Below are positions 1 to 11,065 of a DNA stretch of 64,000 bases, one piece after another. This stretch comes from Leptobrachium leishanense (Eukaryota; Chordata; Amphibia; Anura; Megophryidae). Within the stretch, counting starts at the first letter, position 1; each line of letters opens with the position of its first letter. The position numbers were made by a program, and so were the translations under genes. The stretch lies in the NCBI GenBank assembly GCA_009667805.1, contig CM019064.1, forward strand, positions 106,428,328 to 106,492,327, given 5' to 3'. The notes under the pieces are model-generated. The model was not told the origin of the DNA, did no database searches, and saw only the letters and a list, made by a program, of their open reading frames with translations.

Positions 1-1225
1 CCATCACCACTAGAGGCATTCTATAATTAGGCATTATATGTGGTTACTCAAGACCTAGCTCACGCATCAACCCTCACATGATGGAATCTGAATATCATGT
101 CATTATGATTTGAACATACAGTAACGTTAATATGCATATTGACAGCCAACAGAAAAATACTCCTCATTCACACATCAGTCAACCAAGAATCTTCATTAAC
201 ATTTTTCGAGTTAATTTTTACTTCTTTTGCTTTATTAACTTCATTCACTACCAGTTAACTCAATCCTCAAAGGCACCTACCTGTTATTGAGTATGTGCCA
301 ATAAGCTCAGATTTCAATTATGGTATAAATGGGTGACTATTTATTAGAAGAGAGCAGAGGGAAAAATGACTGAGGATCACAGGGAGGCTCCAAAATTTAA
401 ACTGAAAACCAAAAAGGGTAGAAGTCATGATAAAACATGAATACTGCTATGTTACTGGTTGGAACATAAATATGCAAATATTACACTTTATAGCATGGAG
501 TGTTGGGTGAGATGCATAACACCAGAAGGACATCGAGGAACTATTTTTTCTTCTGTGTTTTTCCAATAGTGGGAAGAGTAGGCAACAGATCATACTCTAT
601 TCTTCACCAAGGAAACCAGGCTTATTTAAAAAAGTTTAAGTACTTTTTCCTGCTATTAAATCACATTGAAATCACAAAATGACTCAATACCTACTTTTGG
701 GAGCTAGTCTTTTTTTTCCCTGTACTACTGGGAACATAAGGAACTCTGTATGGGCATTGATCTAGTTAATGCCTACTCTGTATTACTAATTAGTTAGAGG
801 TTTTCCAGAACATTTTGTGGTGTAAGTATTTGCCGAGTTGAATTCGCCAAGAGCCTTGGATGACCTGTTGTGTTCAGTTTCTATGCTTTATATTCTGATT
901 GGGTGAGTTGTAAACCACAAATACTTCCAAACAGTGCTTTTTGCTAGGAAAAAAGATGGAGGTACTCACCATGAAGCGTCATAAAGTGCCAGGCAGTGAA
1001 CAGCCAATGAACAAGTGGCATACGCTTGAATGCAGCCCAAGAATAGAGCCAATGCCAGGCCATACCAAAAATACAATAGAAATAAAGCAAGGACAATGCA
1101 GAATAAAGTGAATTTAAAAAGTAGCTGGGCAAGACATGAAAACAGGTTAGACCCTGGATATTAATAACACACAGAGAGGCAAGGCCAGAGAATAGAGCTA
1201 ATTAATAAGCAGTGATCATTAGTGT
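1..1225. other. AT-rich DNA, no recognised feature
   Basis: I see no gene, repeat array or element terminus in this stretch. The short open frames present have no recognisable motif and no codon pattern I would trust. It reads as ordinary non-coding DNA. Confidence 0.6.
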
Positions 1226-1430
1226 GCCGGCTGGGTGGAGTAGCGGTAACATCACTGCTCTATAACCATGGAGAGAGACTGTGGAGACACAGGTTCGATC
1301 CCGGCAAGAGCACCTCTCCAGTAAGTGTCCTTGGGCAAGACCCCTAATGGTACATACTCGCCACCCAGGACATACTTGAAAACGAGAGAAATCTCAATGT
1401 ATGTAAAACCCTTCTCAAAAAAATAAATAA
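1226..1430 (+). repeat. tRNA-derived SINE, copy 1
   Basis: The 5' part resembles a tRNA gene with its internal pol III promoter. An A-box-like stretch lies around 1235-1250, and a B box, GGTTCGATCCC, lies at 1292-1302. A central segment containing TCCTTGGGCAAGAC follows, which is the kind of conserved domain seen in fish and amphibian SINEs. The 3' part ends in an A-rich tail at 1417-1430. A short internal duplication (GAGAGACTGTGGAGAC) separates the boxes. A second copy lies at 27526-27713. The tail is also found at the ends of longer repeats at 41.4 and 57.3 kb, suggesting it borrows a LINE 3' end for retrotransposition. It is not a functional tRNA gene: no cloverleaf closes. Confidence 0.82.
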
Positions 1431-2070
1431 GTAGGGCAGGAAAGCGGCAGACTAAAGCATATACAGAGCTAGGATAGAAAAAGAGGGACAATACAGGAGC
1501 AAGACTAACTACAGACACTGGGAGGATAAACAAGGAGTTAATTACGGAACACACACATAACACAGCAGACAGAGAGAATAGGAATTGGGATTAAATGAGA
1601 AATACTGGTAAAATGAAAGTCCAGAGGTATTGTGAGTTGTAATCCAGGGAAATGGTGGAAGCAGACGTCCTATGTTAAAAATGGAAGTCCTTGGAAATGT
1701 ATGTCAGAAAAGTCAGGTAGAAGTAACAAAAGGAAGGTTCTCAAGCGCAGTACCAAAATGGGTAATTCCAGAGACAAATCCAAATTCCAATCCAGAGGTC
1801 GTATGTCAGTAGCAAGTAATCAAAGTAAATATAATCAAAACCGAGGGTCAGATAAACAGGAGATTAGAACAGCAAGCTTCTCTGAAGGCAGATTACACTT
1901 AGGGAAGTGTTGGATTACTGATTGAAGGCACCTGAATCAACTGCAGTGTTATTGAGGGAATCAGGTTAAGCAGGACAGACCAGAAAAGGGATGCTAGGTT
2001 TAATATTATAGTTTTGCAGTCTTTGTACCTTTCTTGTGGCCACAGTGCAGGGGGGGGGGGTATAACAGGT
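1431..2070. other. unassigned non-coding DNA, possibly an old LTR fragment
   Basis: No gene is supported. From about 1620 to 1920 the text (repeated 'tccagaggt' phrases, purine-rich) resembles the style of the LTR-like segments at 47.6 and 54.2 kb, but I found no TG...CA ends or TSD, so this is only an impression. A run of ten G lies near 2050. Confidence 0.3.
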
Positions 2071-2074
2071 GCGT

Positions 2075-2210
2075 ATCAGTGTATCACAGAGCTCCACAGC
2101 AATACAACTCACAGTAATGTACTTTGTGTATGAGGGTATCAGAGCTCCACAGCATCAAAACACACAGTAATGTGCGCTGTGTATGAGCGTATCACAGAGC
2201 TCAACAATGC
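2075..2210 (+). repeat. short satellite patch, about 55-bp monomer
   Basis: About two and a half imperfect units share the core GTATCACAGAGCTCCACAGC followed by a CACAGTAATGTGC-like phrase. The same monomer forms longer arrays at 44249-44740 (about 55 bp) and, in shortened form, at 24151-24450 (40 bp). Confidence 0.75.
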
Positions 2211-2420
2211 AGCATCATTGGTCACTTTATAATTGAAAAATGAACAATAGTGCTGCATTAGAAGAAAAACTCACATTTTTTTTTAAGTTTACATAAAGCC
2301 TGGTCACGTTTGGTATCATTAGAAATGCCATGCTCTTGCCATTCCAATGACACCTCATATGACCCCCTGGCTTCTACAGTTCTGGAAATACAGGGACCAA
2401 AGTACCCCTGTACCTCCTCC
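2205..2420 (+). mobile_element. divergent fragment of a TTAA-type MITE
   Basis: The segment contains GCAGCATCATTGGTCAC and the complementary GTGCTGCATTA block, then TTTGGTATCATTAGAAATGCC. The same order of blocks occurs in the TTAA-flanked elements at 9651-10331 and 32397-32871. Terminal sequences are not recognisable here, so it is probably an old or truncated relative. Confidence 0.5.
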
Positions 2421-3668
2421 ATAGGGAATTCCCTGCCCAGCCTGGGGGAAAGTCCCTCATCTCACGTCATCATGCCCATGCATGATGATGTCAGTGGGTG
2501 GGGGAGGTCCCCCAGGTTGGGCTGTCATCCAAGATGTCAGCCCACTGCGGGAAAAGTCTGCGATCGGTGGCAATTACAGTTACAAGTATTTATAAAAAAC
2601 TAATAAGGGTGCCGCCAATCCACAGAACTTCGACAATGGGCTGGGGACATTCTTTGCATCCTAGCAGAGGAGTGTCGGCCCAGCCGGTAGGTGCCGGTAC
2701 TGAGTACCGGCACCTACCTGCAGAAAAAAAGCCCTGCTTCCACATATTAAACCAAGCTTCCAGAACTCTATATGAGAATGAAAGTGGGACATTAACTGCT
2801 CATCAAGGTGCCCGGCAAAGGCTGGTGCTTGTAGTCTAAATAAATGTGGGATGTGCAATACTAAAATATTAAACTAAACAGCTCTCCATATAATCAGAAC
2901 TCTGTCTTTGCAATCCGGCTACTCAATAAATCATCATCCATTTTTCCACTTGTGACATTTAAATTCTGTGACTACACCCATTAAACGTATTGCAGATTTT
3001 GTATTCAGGCATTGCTATTTTTACTGTTAACGATGGAAATATAAATTAAAAAATTACATTTTGGCTAAAATGAGCTCAGTATAAAATATTTTCCAGCTTC
3101 CTTCCGACTTTCCAATTTTAGACTAAAACTTGTAATTCCTGTGCAATAATCCACATAGTCATTGCATGGTATATAACCCCTATAGAGATGGGCTGTGGCA
3201 GTTGAATTCTCACCTATATGTATGTCTGTATGGTTTTTATGGGAATATAGGATAATATTTGACCCGAATATATGAGCTTTCACACTGTCAGTAATCTAAA
3301 TGTTATGTTCGAACTACTCATTCAGATCCAGAATAATCCTGCTAAACTGAAAACATATTTTCTATACCTACACGTCCGCACATGTCATGAAGGTTTTCTG
3401 TAGTTTCTAATAATTAATAACAAATGACATTCAGTATCCAAACGCACATGTCCAAATGTAACACATATACACTACCTTAATGTCACTTTATAAGTGTTTC
3501 CATGAGTTTTCACAATTTTGTTAAGAATTATTCTGTAATTTACTGCATGTGTGAAATGTCATTGCATTAAATGGATAATTGTTGAGAACAAATCTGAGTA
3601 ATATATCCTTCACACCTAGATTTAACTCTCACTAAATTCCACAATCATGAGTGCGTCTTTATATTTAG
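2421..3668. other. non-coding DNA with one 16-bp perfect palindrome
   Basis: No gene is supported. At 2686-2718 there is a perfect inverted repeat with 16-bp arms around one base: GGTAGGTGCCGGTACT, then G, then its complement. It is followed by an A-run, which looks like a hairpin-ended repeat remnant. The rest (2740-3668) is AT-rich with nothing recognised. Confidence 0.55.
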
Positions 3669-4115
3669 ACTAGGGTCAGACGAACGCACTTTTCACGTCT
3701 ACCGTCAAAAAGTGTGTCCATGCATCCGGAAGCACTTTTTCACGGAAGACGCGATAGCGGTCATACGGTGCGCAATTACGGCCGTGATTTTTGACGGAGC
3801 TAGAAAAGAAAGAGAAATGTTGAGTAAACAAAGTTTGCGTCTCTGGACGTTATGTAGGCTGGACATGGTACAGCGTCTGACGTCTCCTAATCACGCAAAC
3901 ATGCCGCTATGCTGACGCAGCGCACTCTGTGCGTCAGTACTAGCGGTTCGACGTTCTCAAAAAAAAGCATTCGTTTGCCGCTTGTGTTGCGCGGCCGAAC
4001 TTTCGTGCGGCCGTACTTTGTATATTGCCCGTCATTGGACGTCATTTGCTGCTACTACGGCCGTGATAAAGTGCGGCTCAACGCACGTTCGCACTGCGTT
4101 CGTCTGAACCCAGCC
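3669..4115. mobile_element. MITE family 'GGCTAGGGTCAGAC', copy 1 (diverged)
   Basis: The terminal inverted repeats begin CTAGGGTCAGACGAACGCAC and end with the complementary CGTCTGAACCCAGCC. The interior is CG-rich with many CGT/ACG words, unlike the flanking DNA. Three more copies occur at 22353, 33137 and 45499. There is no coding capacity, so it must be mobilised in trans. Flanks are TA-rich (TAG/TTA). In other copies the flank is TAA or TTAA, which would suit a PIF/Harbinger-type or TTAA-type insertion; I cannot decide between them. Confidence 0.7.
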
Positions 4116-4222
4116 TTAAAGCTCCAGCACATCTGATTAGGTTCTCATATGAGCATTTCTCAGGTTTCTGGATTGTGGCTACTATGATGAACATATCTCA
4201 CATAATAACACAAGAACACATG

Positions 4223-4401
4223 CAGGGCTATTCAGAAAGAGGTAAAAACCTTGAGAATGACTGGAGAATTGAAAATTCTAGGTCAAAATAGTCAAACCAG
4301 AAAAATTCTCCCATTTATCTCACTTTCCAAATTGGCTATTTGGTCTAGATTGTTCATTCTCCTGGCAATTCAAGGTTTTCACCTCTCTCTGAATAGCCCT
4401 G
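4223..4401. mobile_element. MITE family 'CAGGGYTATTCA', short copy 1
   Basis: This is a 179-bp element that is nearly one long inverted repeat. It begins CAGGGCTATTCAGAAAGAGG and ends CTCTCTGAATAGCCCTG, with ACTGGAGAATTGAAAATTCTA mirrored in the second half. A closely similar copy lies at 26238-26416. Longer elements with the same kind of terminus are at 31538-32262, 43807-47067 and 50506-51380. Confidence 0.75.
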
Positions 4402-5318
4402 ATTGTATGTTGCGTTTAACATTTTACTGATTTACTGTTTCTTTTTTCTGATAAGGATCAAAACACATAATTATAAACAGTCTCTTTTAGCCTTTTATTC
4501 CTCTAGCCTCTTTTAAACATCAAGCGTGTCTTCAGCCTAACCAGAAACTCTGAAGTTCCATCGTATGTGCTTCATCTTGAGAGCACATGTATATTAATAT
4601 CAAAACACTTTCCTATATAGTATTTCTGTTTTTACTTCATTCAGTCAATAAAGCAGAAATGAAAGAAGAACTTGTACAAACGATTCATTTTTTTATTTCT
4701 CCATCCAAAGTTAAATACATCATGTTTCTTATATTAAGTTTGTGCAACAATGAAAAAACTGAAATGGAACACAGAGATAAAAAGTCAAAACAAGAAACTG
4801 TATGAGTGAAACAAGGACACAAGTGATAAAGAAACACATTTATCTTTCACAATAAACTTATTAAACAAAGTTCGCAATTAATAACACTCTTTGACAGATG
4901 GTTGCCTGCGATCTTGTGTATGTGGAAGTAATCAAGACATATTTACCATAAATATGTACATAAATATATTTAGTAACTATAAAAATTCCAATAATAGTCT
5001 GTGTTCACATGGAATAGTCTTTTGATGATTACAAAGCAGTTGTTAAGATAAAACAGCAAAATCCTGAGGACAAGCCTGGGCTGGTCATTTGGCAGACAGA
5101 TGAAATCTGAAATCATCATTTTCTATTGGCCAACTCAGGACAATTAAAGAATTTCTTCAGTCATTTAATTTATGATTGAAGGGATGCTCTTGCACTTTGT
5201 AGACCAATCAAGCAATCAAAAGGTGAACTTAGCAGATTTTGCACTGCTTTATTGGATGATCCAGCTTTTACTAAATGTAAATGTTTTGCAGCTGGGTTAC
5301 CATGATAACAGTATGATG
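4402..5318. other. non-coding DNA, nothing recognised
   Basis: AT-rich sequence. A 72-codon open frame at 4587-4805 has low-complexity, lysine-rich content and no recognisable motif, and I do not support it as a gene. Confidence 0.55.
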
Positions 5319-5326
5319 CTATAAAG

Positions 5327-5510
5327 CAGTGGTTCCCGACTGCGGTCCTCAAGTACCCCTAACAGGACAGGGTTTAAGGATTACCTTGGGGAAATGCAGA
5401 CTGAATCCTGGAGTCACTAGGCAGCAAATTATATCATCTGTGCTGTGCTTCAAATATCTGGCAAACCTGGCCTGTTAAGGGTACCTGAGGATCGCAGTTG
5501 GGAACCACTG
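5327..5510. mobile_element. hAT-type MITE with near-perfect TSD
   Basis: The termini are CAGTGGTTCCCGACTGCGGT and the complementary AGTTGGGAACCACTG. CAGTGGTT is a common hAT (Charlie-like) terminus. The flanking 8-mers are CTATAAAG (5319-5326) and CAATAAAG (5511-5518), 7 of 8 matching, as expected for an aged hAT duplication. There is no coding capacity. Confidence 0.82.
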
Positions 5511-5984
5511 CAATAAAGAATGTCTGAACATTAAACTGATGACTTTATACCCGTCAGATTTTCATCCTTAGCCATATTCTTTGCATGTGTCAGAACTGCT
5601 CACATGTTCAGGGATGTGTCCCAAAGCAAAACCTATGGACTGGGCTTCCCAGGGCTGTCATTTAAACATTTGGCTGTAGAGGACGTGTGGGGAATGTCCT
5701 CATTGACTCCTGCTATATGCGGAGGATGTTCCCCACACATCATACTCATCTCTCTGTCCCGCGGCGTTCTGACTTGCTGGAAGTCAGACGCCCCTTTTAT
5801 GGGCCTCCCCGCATAAATGACGTCATCCCGCCATGTGCGTTGATGTCATTTTCAGGTGACCAGGAGATCGCCTGAAAGGAGGGGGGGATCCTTTTGGATC
5901 TCTCTCCCTCCCGATCGGGAGGTCCCATAGGACAAGCCAGGCACTGCTTAAAAGGGGAGCTTATCCCCTTTTAAGCAATGCCTG
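5511..5984. other. GC-richer segment ending in a hairpin
   Basis: No gene. From about 5600 the base composition changes. An inverted repeat lies at 5935-5956 and 5965-5986: 22-bp arms beginning GCCAGGCACTGC, one mismatch, 8-base loop. The hAT element that follows duplicated the edge of this hairpin (GCTTTAAC). It is probably part of an older non-autonomous repeat that the hAT entered. Confidence 0.5.
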
Positions 5985-6239
5985 GCTTTAACTAGGGATG
6001 AGCCGAACACCCCCCGAGCTCGGTTCGAGCCCGAACCCGAACTTTCCATTTGTTCGGGACCGAACCCGAACCCGAACCCCCATGCAAGTCAATGGGGCTG
6101 AAAATTCGGTTTTTTAGAGTGCCCTCCAAGAGGGCATATATGCTACATATTTGCCATAAAAGGTGTATGGGGGTCCGGGTAGTGCCCTGGGGGACAGGAA
6201 ACAAGGACAAAAAGTTTTTAAAAAAAATGTTTTTAAAGG

Positions 6240-9023
6240 GACAGTGAGTTTTCCATGAAAGTTCCTCAAGTTTTGTCATCCTGTGCTCCCTCTGTGTGGG
6301 CAGGATGAGCTCTGCAACTTTCCCCTTGTATCGTGGATCAAGAAGGGTTGCCAACCAGTAATGATCCCTCTCCTTGATAGCACGAATCCTGGGGTCCTCA
6401 GCAGGCTTTGCATCATTAGGGAGCCCATGCAGCGTAGGTTGGAGGTGGCATTAGCTGCCGAGTCTTCCTGGTCAATGAGGATGACCGTATCGTGCACTTC
6501 CTCCTCCCAGCCACGCACAAGCCCTTCTGTTTTTGGGCACACAAAACCCTGCCTTGAGGAATCCCCACCTTCAATGCCCCCACTACTTAAATAGTCCTCC
6601 TCCTCCTCATCCTCCTCCTGTCTGATCTGAGTAGGACCCGCTGGAATGCTGTCTGCAGAAAGACTGGGGCCTTGAGAGCTAGGGAATGCCTCCTCTTCCT
6701 CCCGCTGCTCTGCCTCTAGAGCCACATCTATAATTCCCCGCAGAGTGTGCTCCAGCAGGAACACTAAAGGAATTGTGTCACTGATGCATGCACTGTCCCT
6801 GCTCACCATCCTCGTTGCCTCCTCAAATGGTGACAGTACAGTGCATGCATCCTTGATCATCAGCCACTGCGGGGGGGAAAAAAACCCAAGTTGACCTGAA
6901 CCTGTCCTTGTGCCATACTCACACAGGTACTCGTTGATGGCCCTCTGCTGCTTGTGCAGACGCTGCAGCATTGCTAATGTCGAGTTCCACCTGGTGGGCA
7001 TGTCACAGATCAGACGGTTTGTGGGAAGGTGGAATTCTCTTTGAATTTCTGCCAGGTGAACGCTTGCTGGGAATGACCGTCTGAAGTGGCTGCAGACTTT
7101 TCTGGCCTGGATGAGAAGCTCTGGCAGCCCTGGGTACTTGGTTAGGAAACGCTGTACCACCAGATTTAGGATGTGTGCTAGGCATGGTACATGCGTCAAT
7201 TTACCCTTGCGTAGGGCGGAGAGAAGGTTGCTGCCATTATCACAGACGATTATTCCCAGCTCAAGCTGGCGTGGTGTAAACCATCTCTGCACCTGCCCCT
7301 GCAGAGCTGACAAAATTTCTGACCCGTTGTGGCTCCTGTCCCCTATACAAACCAGCTCATGCACAGTATGGCATCTTTTTGCTTGAGCCATTGCGTAGAT
7401 CCTGTCAGGCGTGGGTTTAACTGCCACTTCGCCAGAGACAGAGAAGGAGGAAGAGGTGGTGGTGGTGGAGCAGACAGACCTCATACAAGCAGCTTTCTGG
7501 AGGCGTGGTGGATGAACAAGCTCCAGCACAGAGCCCCGTCTTGGATCCCTCCCAGCTGCAATCAGTGTTACCCAGTGTGCCGTGAAGGAAATGTAACGAC
7601 CCTGTCCATGCTTGCTGGACCACGTGTCTAAAGTGACATGTACCTTGCTGCTGACTGCCTTTCCCAATGACTGGATAACATTGTCTTCCACGTGCTGGTA
7701 TAGTGCTGGAATGGCCTTGCGTGAAAAGTAATGGCGTTTTGGAACCTGCCACTGTGGTACAGCGCATTCAGCAAATTCACGGAAAGGAGCAGAGTCCACC
7801 AGCTGGAAAGGCAGCAGCTGCAATGCGAGTAATTTAGCTAAGCTGGCATTTAGATGCTGTGCTTGGGGATGGTTGGGATTATATTTTTTCTTTCACTGCA
7901 GCAGCTGCGGCAACGTAATCTGACTGCGTAAATCTTCAGCTACTGGGATGATGTCACATTGTGAGGAAGAACCTGCTGGTACATCCATTACTGTAGCATC
8001 ATCCCTGTTAGTGGAGGTTGTAGGCAATTGCATGGCAGGACATACAGTGTGGGTAGAGACAGATGAGGAGGAGGAGGACCTATGCAAAGTTTTGCACCAA
8101 CGGGATGTGTGGCACTTGTTCATATGTCGCCTCAAGCACGTGGTACCCAAGCGTCCTGTGTTTATCCCACTCTTCAGCCACCTCTAACATAGATTACAAA
8201 TAGCAACGGTGGGGTCTGCTGCACATTTCTTAAAGAACTCCCAGACAGCAGAGTTCCTGCATGTGTTCTTTGAGACAACAGCGCTCTGCACCGGAGCAGC
8301 TCTGACATGTGATGCCTTGGACTGGCTAGTGCTACGGTTTGTCACAGAGGATGTTGTGCCTCGTGTTTGCTGTGCCTCCTCCTCCTCCTCCCCCTCCTCC
8401 TCACTTGATTCCTCAGTTCGATCTGGCACCCAAGTGGAGTCAGTGACCTCATCATCATCAATGTCATCTTCACCCCCTATCTCCTCGTCACTGGAGCCAA
8501 CTTGGCAGTATGCTGCAGCTGCTGGGGCAACATGAGTGCCAGTTATTTGTGTGTCATCACTGGCACCCCCTTCCTCTAGGTTGATTATACTCCCTTGCTC
8601 AACCTCAGAGATTGAATCAGATCACTGTACTTGCTGCGCATCCTCAAGCAGCATGTCACTTTCATTGTAGCCAAACAATTCAGCTGACTCCTCCGTGTGT
8701 GATAGCGAGGATACGGCAGGAGTAGGTGTGGACATGGAGGCTGCATTAGATGCTTTGGCAGCTGAGGTGGACTGTAAAGCACTAGAAGCCTGGCTGGCAG
8801 AGGACTCGGAGGATGAGGATGGCCTGGTTAGCCAATCCACCAAGTCCTCTGTATGTTGCTGCTGCTTAAGACGGCCAGCACCAGTTAGAAAGGACAAACG
8901 TGCCCCTGCAGAGGATGCACCACGTCCACCACGACCAGAGACACAGTCTCCCGACACAGGGGCTGCTTGCCATCTTATCTGTGGCTGGGAGCGTCTGCCT
9001 GTCCTTTTTGTTCTTTCAGACAT
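6240..9023 (-). pseudogene. hAT transposase pseudogene, copy 1
   Basis: This was a cut-and-paste DNA transposase acting in the nucleus. One reading frame runs from the ATG at 9023 (MSERTKRTGRRSQ...) to about 6400, interrupted by only three stops: TGA at 8624-8622, TAG at 8186-8184 and TGA at 7895-7893. A one-base deletion near 6396-6400 then shifts the frame. Recognisable parts in order: a serine/acid-rich N-terminus; a BED zinc finger (WEFFKKC, CNLC, RRHMNKCH), cut by the TAG; an RNase H-like core with LDTWSS and CDNGSN; the segment THVPCLAHILNLVV; and DMPTRWNSTL. The C-terminal hATC block, with its SSER-type motif and the final catalytic region, is absent owing to the internal deletion. Acid-rich low-complexity stretches (EEEGEEEEE) are normal for this family. 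Few lesions over 2.6 kb suggest a fairly recent loss of function. Confidence 0.9.
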
Positions 9024-9144
9024 GGTGAGTGATATATAGATTAATATATACAGAACTCTGATTCAACTCTGGTATAAAGATTTAAATAACTCTGGTATAA
9101 CTCAGTGAGACACACTGATAGCTGGCAGCCAGTGACAAGAGACA

Positions 9145-9646
9145 GATCACCTTAATTCACAAATGTTTTAAATAAATTAGTGAGCCCCAAAATACAGCGT
9201 GGTACTGTATGTATGACGAGACACAGATCACCTTAATTCCCAAGTGTTTTAAAGAAATTAGTGAGGCCCAAAATACAGCGTGGTACTTTTTGTATGACGA
9301 GACACCGATCACCTTAATTCCCAAGTGTTTTAAAGAAATTGGTGAGCCCCAAAAAAAATTGTTGGCTGTGTGACGAGACACAGAAGATCACCTTAATTCC
9401 CAAGTGTTTTAAAGAAATTAGTGAGCCCCAAAATACAGCGTGGTACTTTTTGTATGACGAGACACAGATCACCTTAATTTCCAAGTGTTTTAAAGAAATT
9501 AGTGAGCCCAAAATACAGCGTGGTACTTTTTGTATGACGAGACACAGATCACCTTAATTCCAAGTGTTTTAAAGAATTAGTGAGCCCCAGAAAAAATTGT
9601 TGGCTGTGTGACGAGACACAGAAGATCACCCTAATTCACAAGTGTT
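9145..9646 (+). repeat. subterminal tandem array of hAT copy 1, about 80-bp unit x 7
   Basis: Seven imperfect units contain ACAGATCACCTTAATTCCCA, AGTGTTTTAAAGAAATTAGTG and GTATGACGAGACAC. The array lies between the transposase start and the right terminus, where hAT elements often keep transposase-binding repeats. Copy 2 has a related but larger array at 38476-39680. Confidence 0.88.
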
Positions 9647-9650
9647 TTAA

Positions 9651-10331
9651 CCCTTTCGCTGCTGAGGCTTTTCCCGCCTCTGTGCTGAGGTCATTTTTAC
9701 CGGTTTTGCTCATCATGTTTAAACGTGTTTTTAAGGCTTATTTTAGTATATGATCCAGACATATTATATATCGTTCTTTCCGTCAGACTCGGCAGATTAA
9801 TAATATGTCATTATTATATGTATACGTCATGACCTGTCTGTATATTATAACAAAAAATGCAATAAAATATGAATTTTCAATAATTTACAGCGTGTAAAGT
9901 GTTTTTTTCCCACATTTTAACATGCGAGCAATTGCGGTTATATTTTGTATTGGGTGCGCTTGTTAAAAAAATTAGAGATGGGGTCTCGTTACATTTTTTT
10001 TGAGGAAAATTACACGATTTTTAACAAACGCACCGCATACAAAAATCGTTAGTGCAGCATCATTGTTCACATTATAATTGAAATGGGAACAATATTGCTG
10101 CATTAACAAACCAAAAAAAAGAAAAAAAAAGTGTTTATTTTTTTTTAATAATTTTTTTTTAAAATATATATTTTTTTTTTGCAAACTTTTTTCACATTCG
10201 AGTTTGGTATCGTTGGAACGACCATGCTCTGGCCGATCCAACAATACCAAACGTTAACCCCTAGCTGCACGGATCGGGAGATAGGGAGTTCATTGGAACT
10301 CCCTATCTCCACCGTTGGTGGCAGTTAGGGG
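9651..10331 (+). mobile_element. TTAA-flanked (piggyBac-type) MITE nested in hAT copy 1
   Basis: The element is exactly bounded by TTAA at 9647-9650 and 10332-10335. The ends begin CCCTTTCGCTGC and finish GGCAGTTAGGGG, giving short CCC...GGG termini. Precise TTAA targeting is the hallmark of piggyBac transposition. It is 681 bp with no coding capacity. A shortened relative is at 32397-32871, an inverted half at 33618-33822 and a diverged piece at 2205-2420. Confidence 0.82.
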
Positions 10332-10680
10332 TTAACTCCAGGACTGGCGTCATCGTGCATAGCATTCCAGTAGCGTGGCAGACCGGCAGTAACAACACAC
10401 ACAACTATCTTCTTTGAAATCTCCTCTGAAATGCGTGCAGAAAGCGCTGCGTTGAAACCTTATATAGTGTGCTGCGGGACTTAGCTCTGTGAGCCCATGA
10501 TTGGGCAAAATTTGCCCAATCAGGACTCTGAGCGGTGATTGGCATAGTGTTCAACCAGTCTTGCACCAGACCTATGGTCAGGTGCAAGGCTGTAGCCAAT
10601 TACGAGCTTCAGGCAGTGGGAAAATGCATTGTGGTCCATTGTGGTCGAACATGCGGCGAACACCCGGAAATGTTCGCGGC

Positions 10681-10831
10681 CTAGTGTCTCATGGGTTAAA
10701 GCTAGGGATGAGCTGTTCGGGTTCGGACGGTTCGGGGTTCGACCCGAACTTAGCCTGTTCGAGCAGATCGCGAACCCCGAACCGTCCGAACCCGAACAGC
10801 TCATCCTAGCTTTAACCCATGAGACACTGGG
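10681..10831. repeat. palindromic right end of hAT copy 1, including host flank
   Basis: Two 61-base arms (10681-10741 and 10771-10831) are reverse complements with few mismatches, around a ~29-base loop. Each arm holds flank (GTGTCTCATGGGTTAAAGC or its complement), the terminus TAGGGATGAGC, and subterminal CGGGTTCGGACGG. The duplicated piece therefore includes DNA outside the transposon. Compared with the right end of copy 2, the loop (core CGAACAGGCTAAGTT in copy 2) is inverted here. Confidence 0.88.
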
Positions 10832-11065
10832 CCGCGATCCGGTGCCGGATCGCGACGTAGCTCCGGTGGGGGCCGCCATATTGGGATGGTGGCTCCACCT
10901 CCCAGGTCCCCCCTCTCCACCTGACATCATCGTGCATGGCTCTATGACGTCAGTTAGCCGGGGAACCCCTAGCTGCCCGGCGATTTCCCTAAGGAATTTT
11001 TTTTGTAAATTCTCTATTATAAAGTTTGCATTCACAATCACAGCCAACATAAGTAAAAAAATGAA
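10816..11065. other. non-coding DNA between hAT copy 1 and the PLE
   Basis: No gene. CG-rich words include a small inverted repeat around 10834-10855 (CGCGATCCGG / CCGGATCGCG). It is probably the right part of the repeat into which the hAT inserted. Open frames crossing this segment arise from the palindrome and are not supported. Confidence 0.5.

Larger units (their letters stand above)
5993..10807 (-). mobile_element. hAT transposon, copy 1 (BED-finger hAT family)
   Basis: The left end is TAGGGATGAGC and the right end AGCTCATCCTA (one base short of a perfect 11-bp inverted repeat). Subterminal regions are rich in CGAACCCGAAC words. The flanks carry an exact 8-bp duplication, GCTTTAAC, at 5985-5992 and 10808-10815, diagnostic for the hAT superfamily. 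The interior holds a broken transposase on the minus strand, a tandem array (9145-9646), a nested TTAA element (9651-10331) and a palindromic right end (10681-10831). Relative to copy 2 it lacks about 1.28 kb at the position near 6260, which removed the C-terminal hAT dimerisation domain. It cannot be autonomous. Confidence 0.93.

Noticed and set aside
1226..1310. Possible functional tRNA gene
   Set aside because: A and B box remnants are present but no cloverleaf forms, and the unit continues into SINE body and tail; a second copy with the same tail exists.
10703..10807. A separate 105-bp MITE with its own terminal repeats
   Set aside because: The flanking 8-mers are inverse (GTTAAAGC / GCTTTAAC), not direct repeats, and the complementarity extends into the flank; inverse duplication of the hAT right end explains it better.
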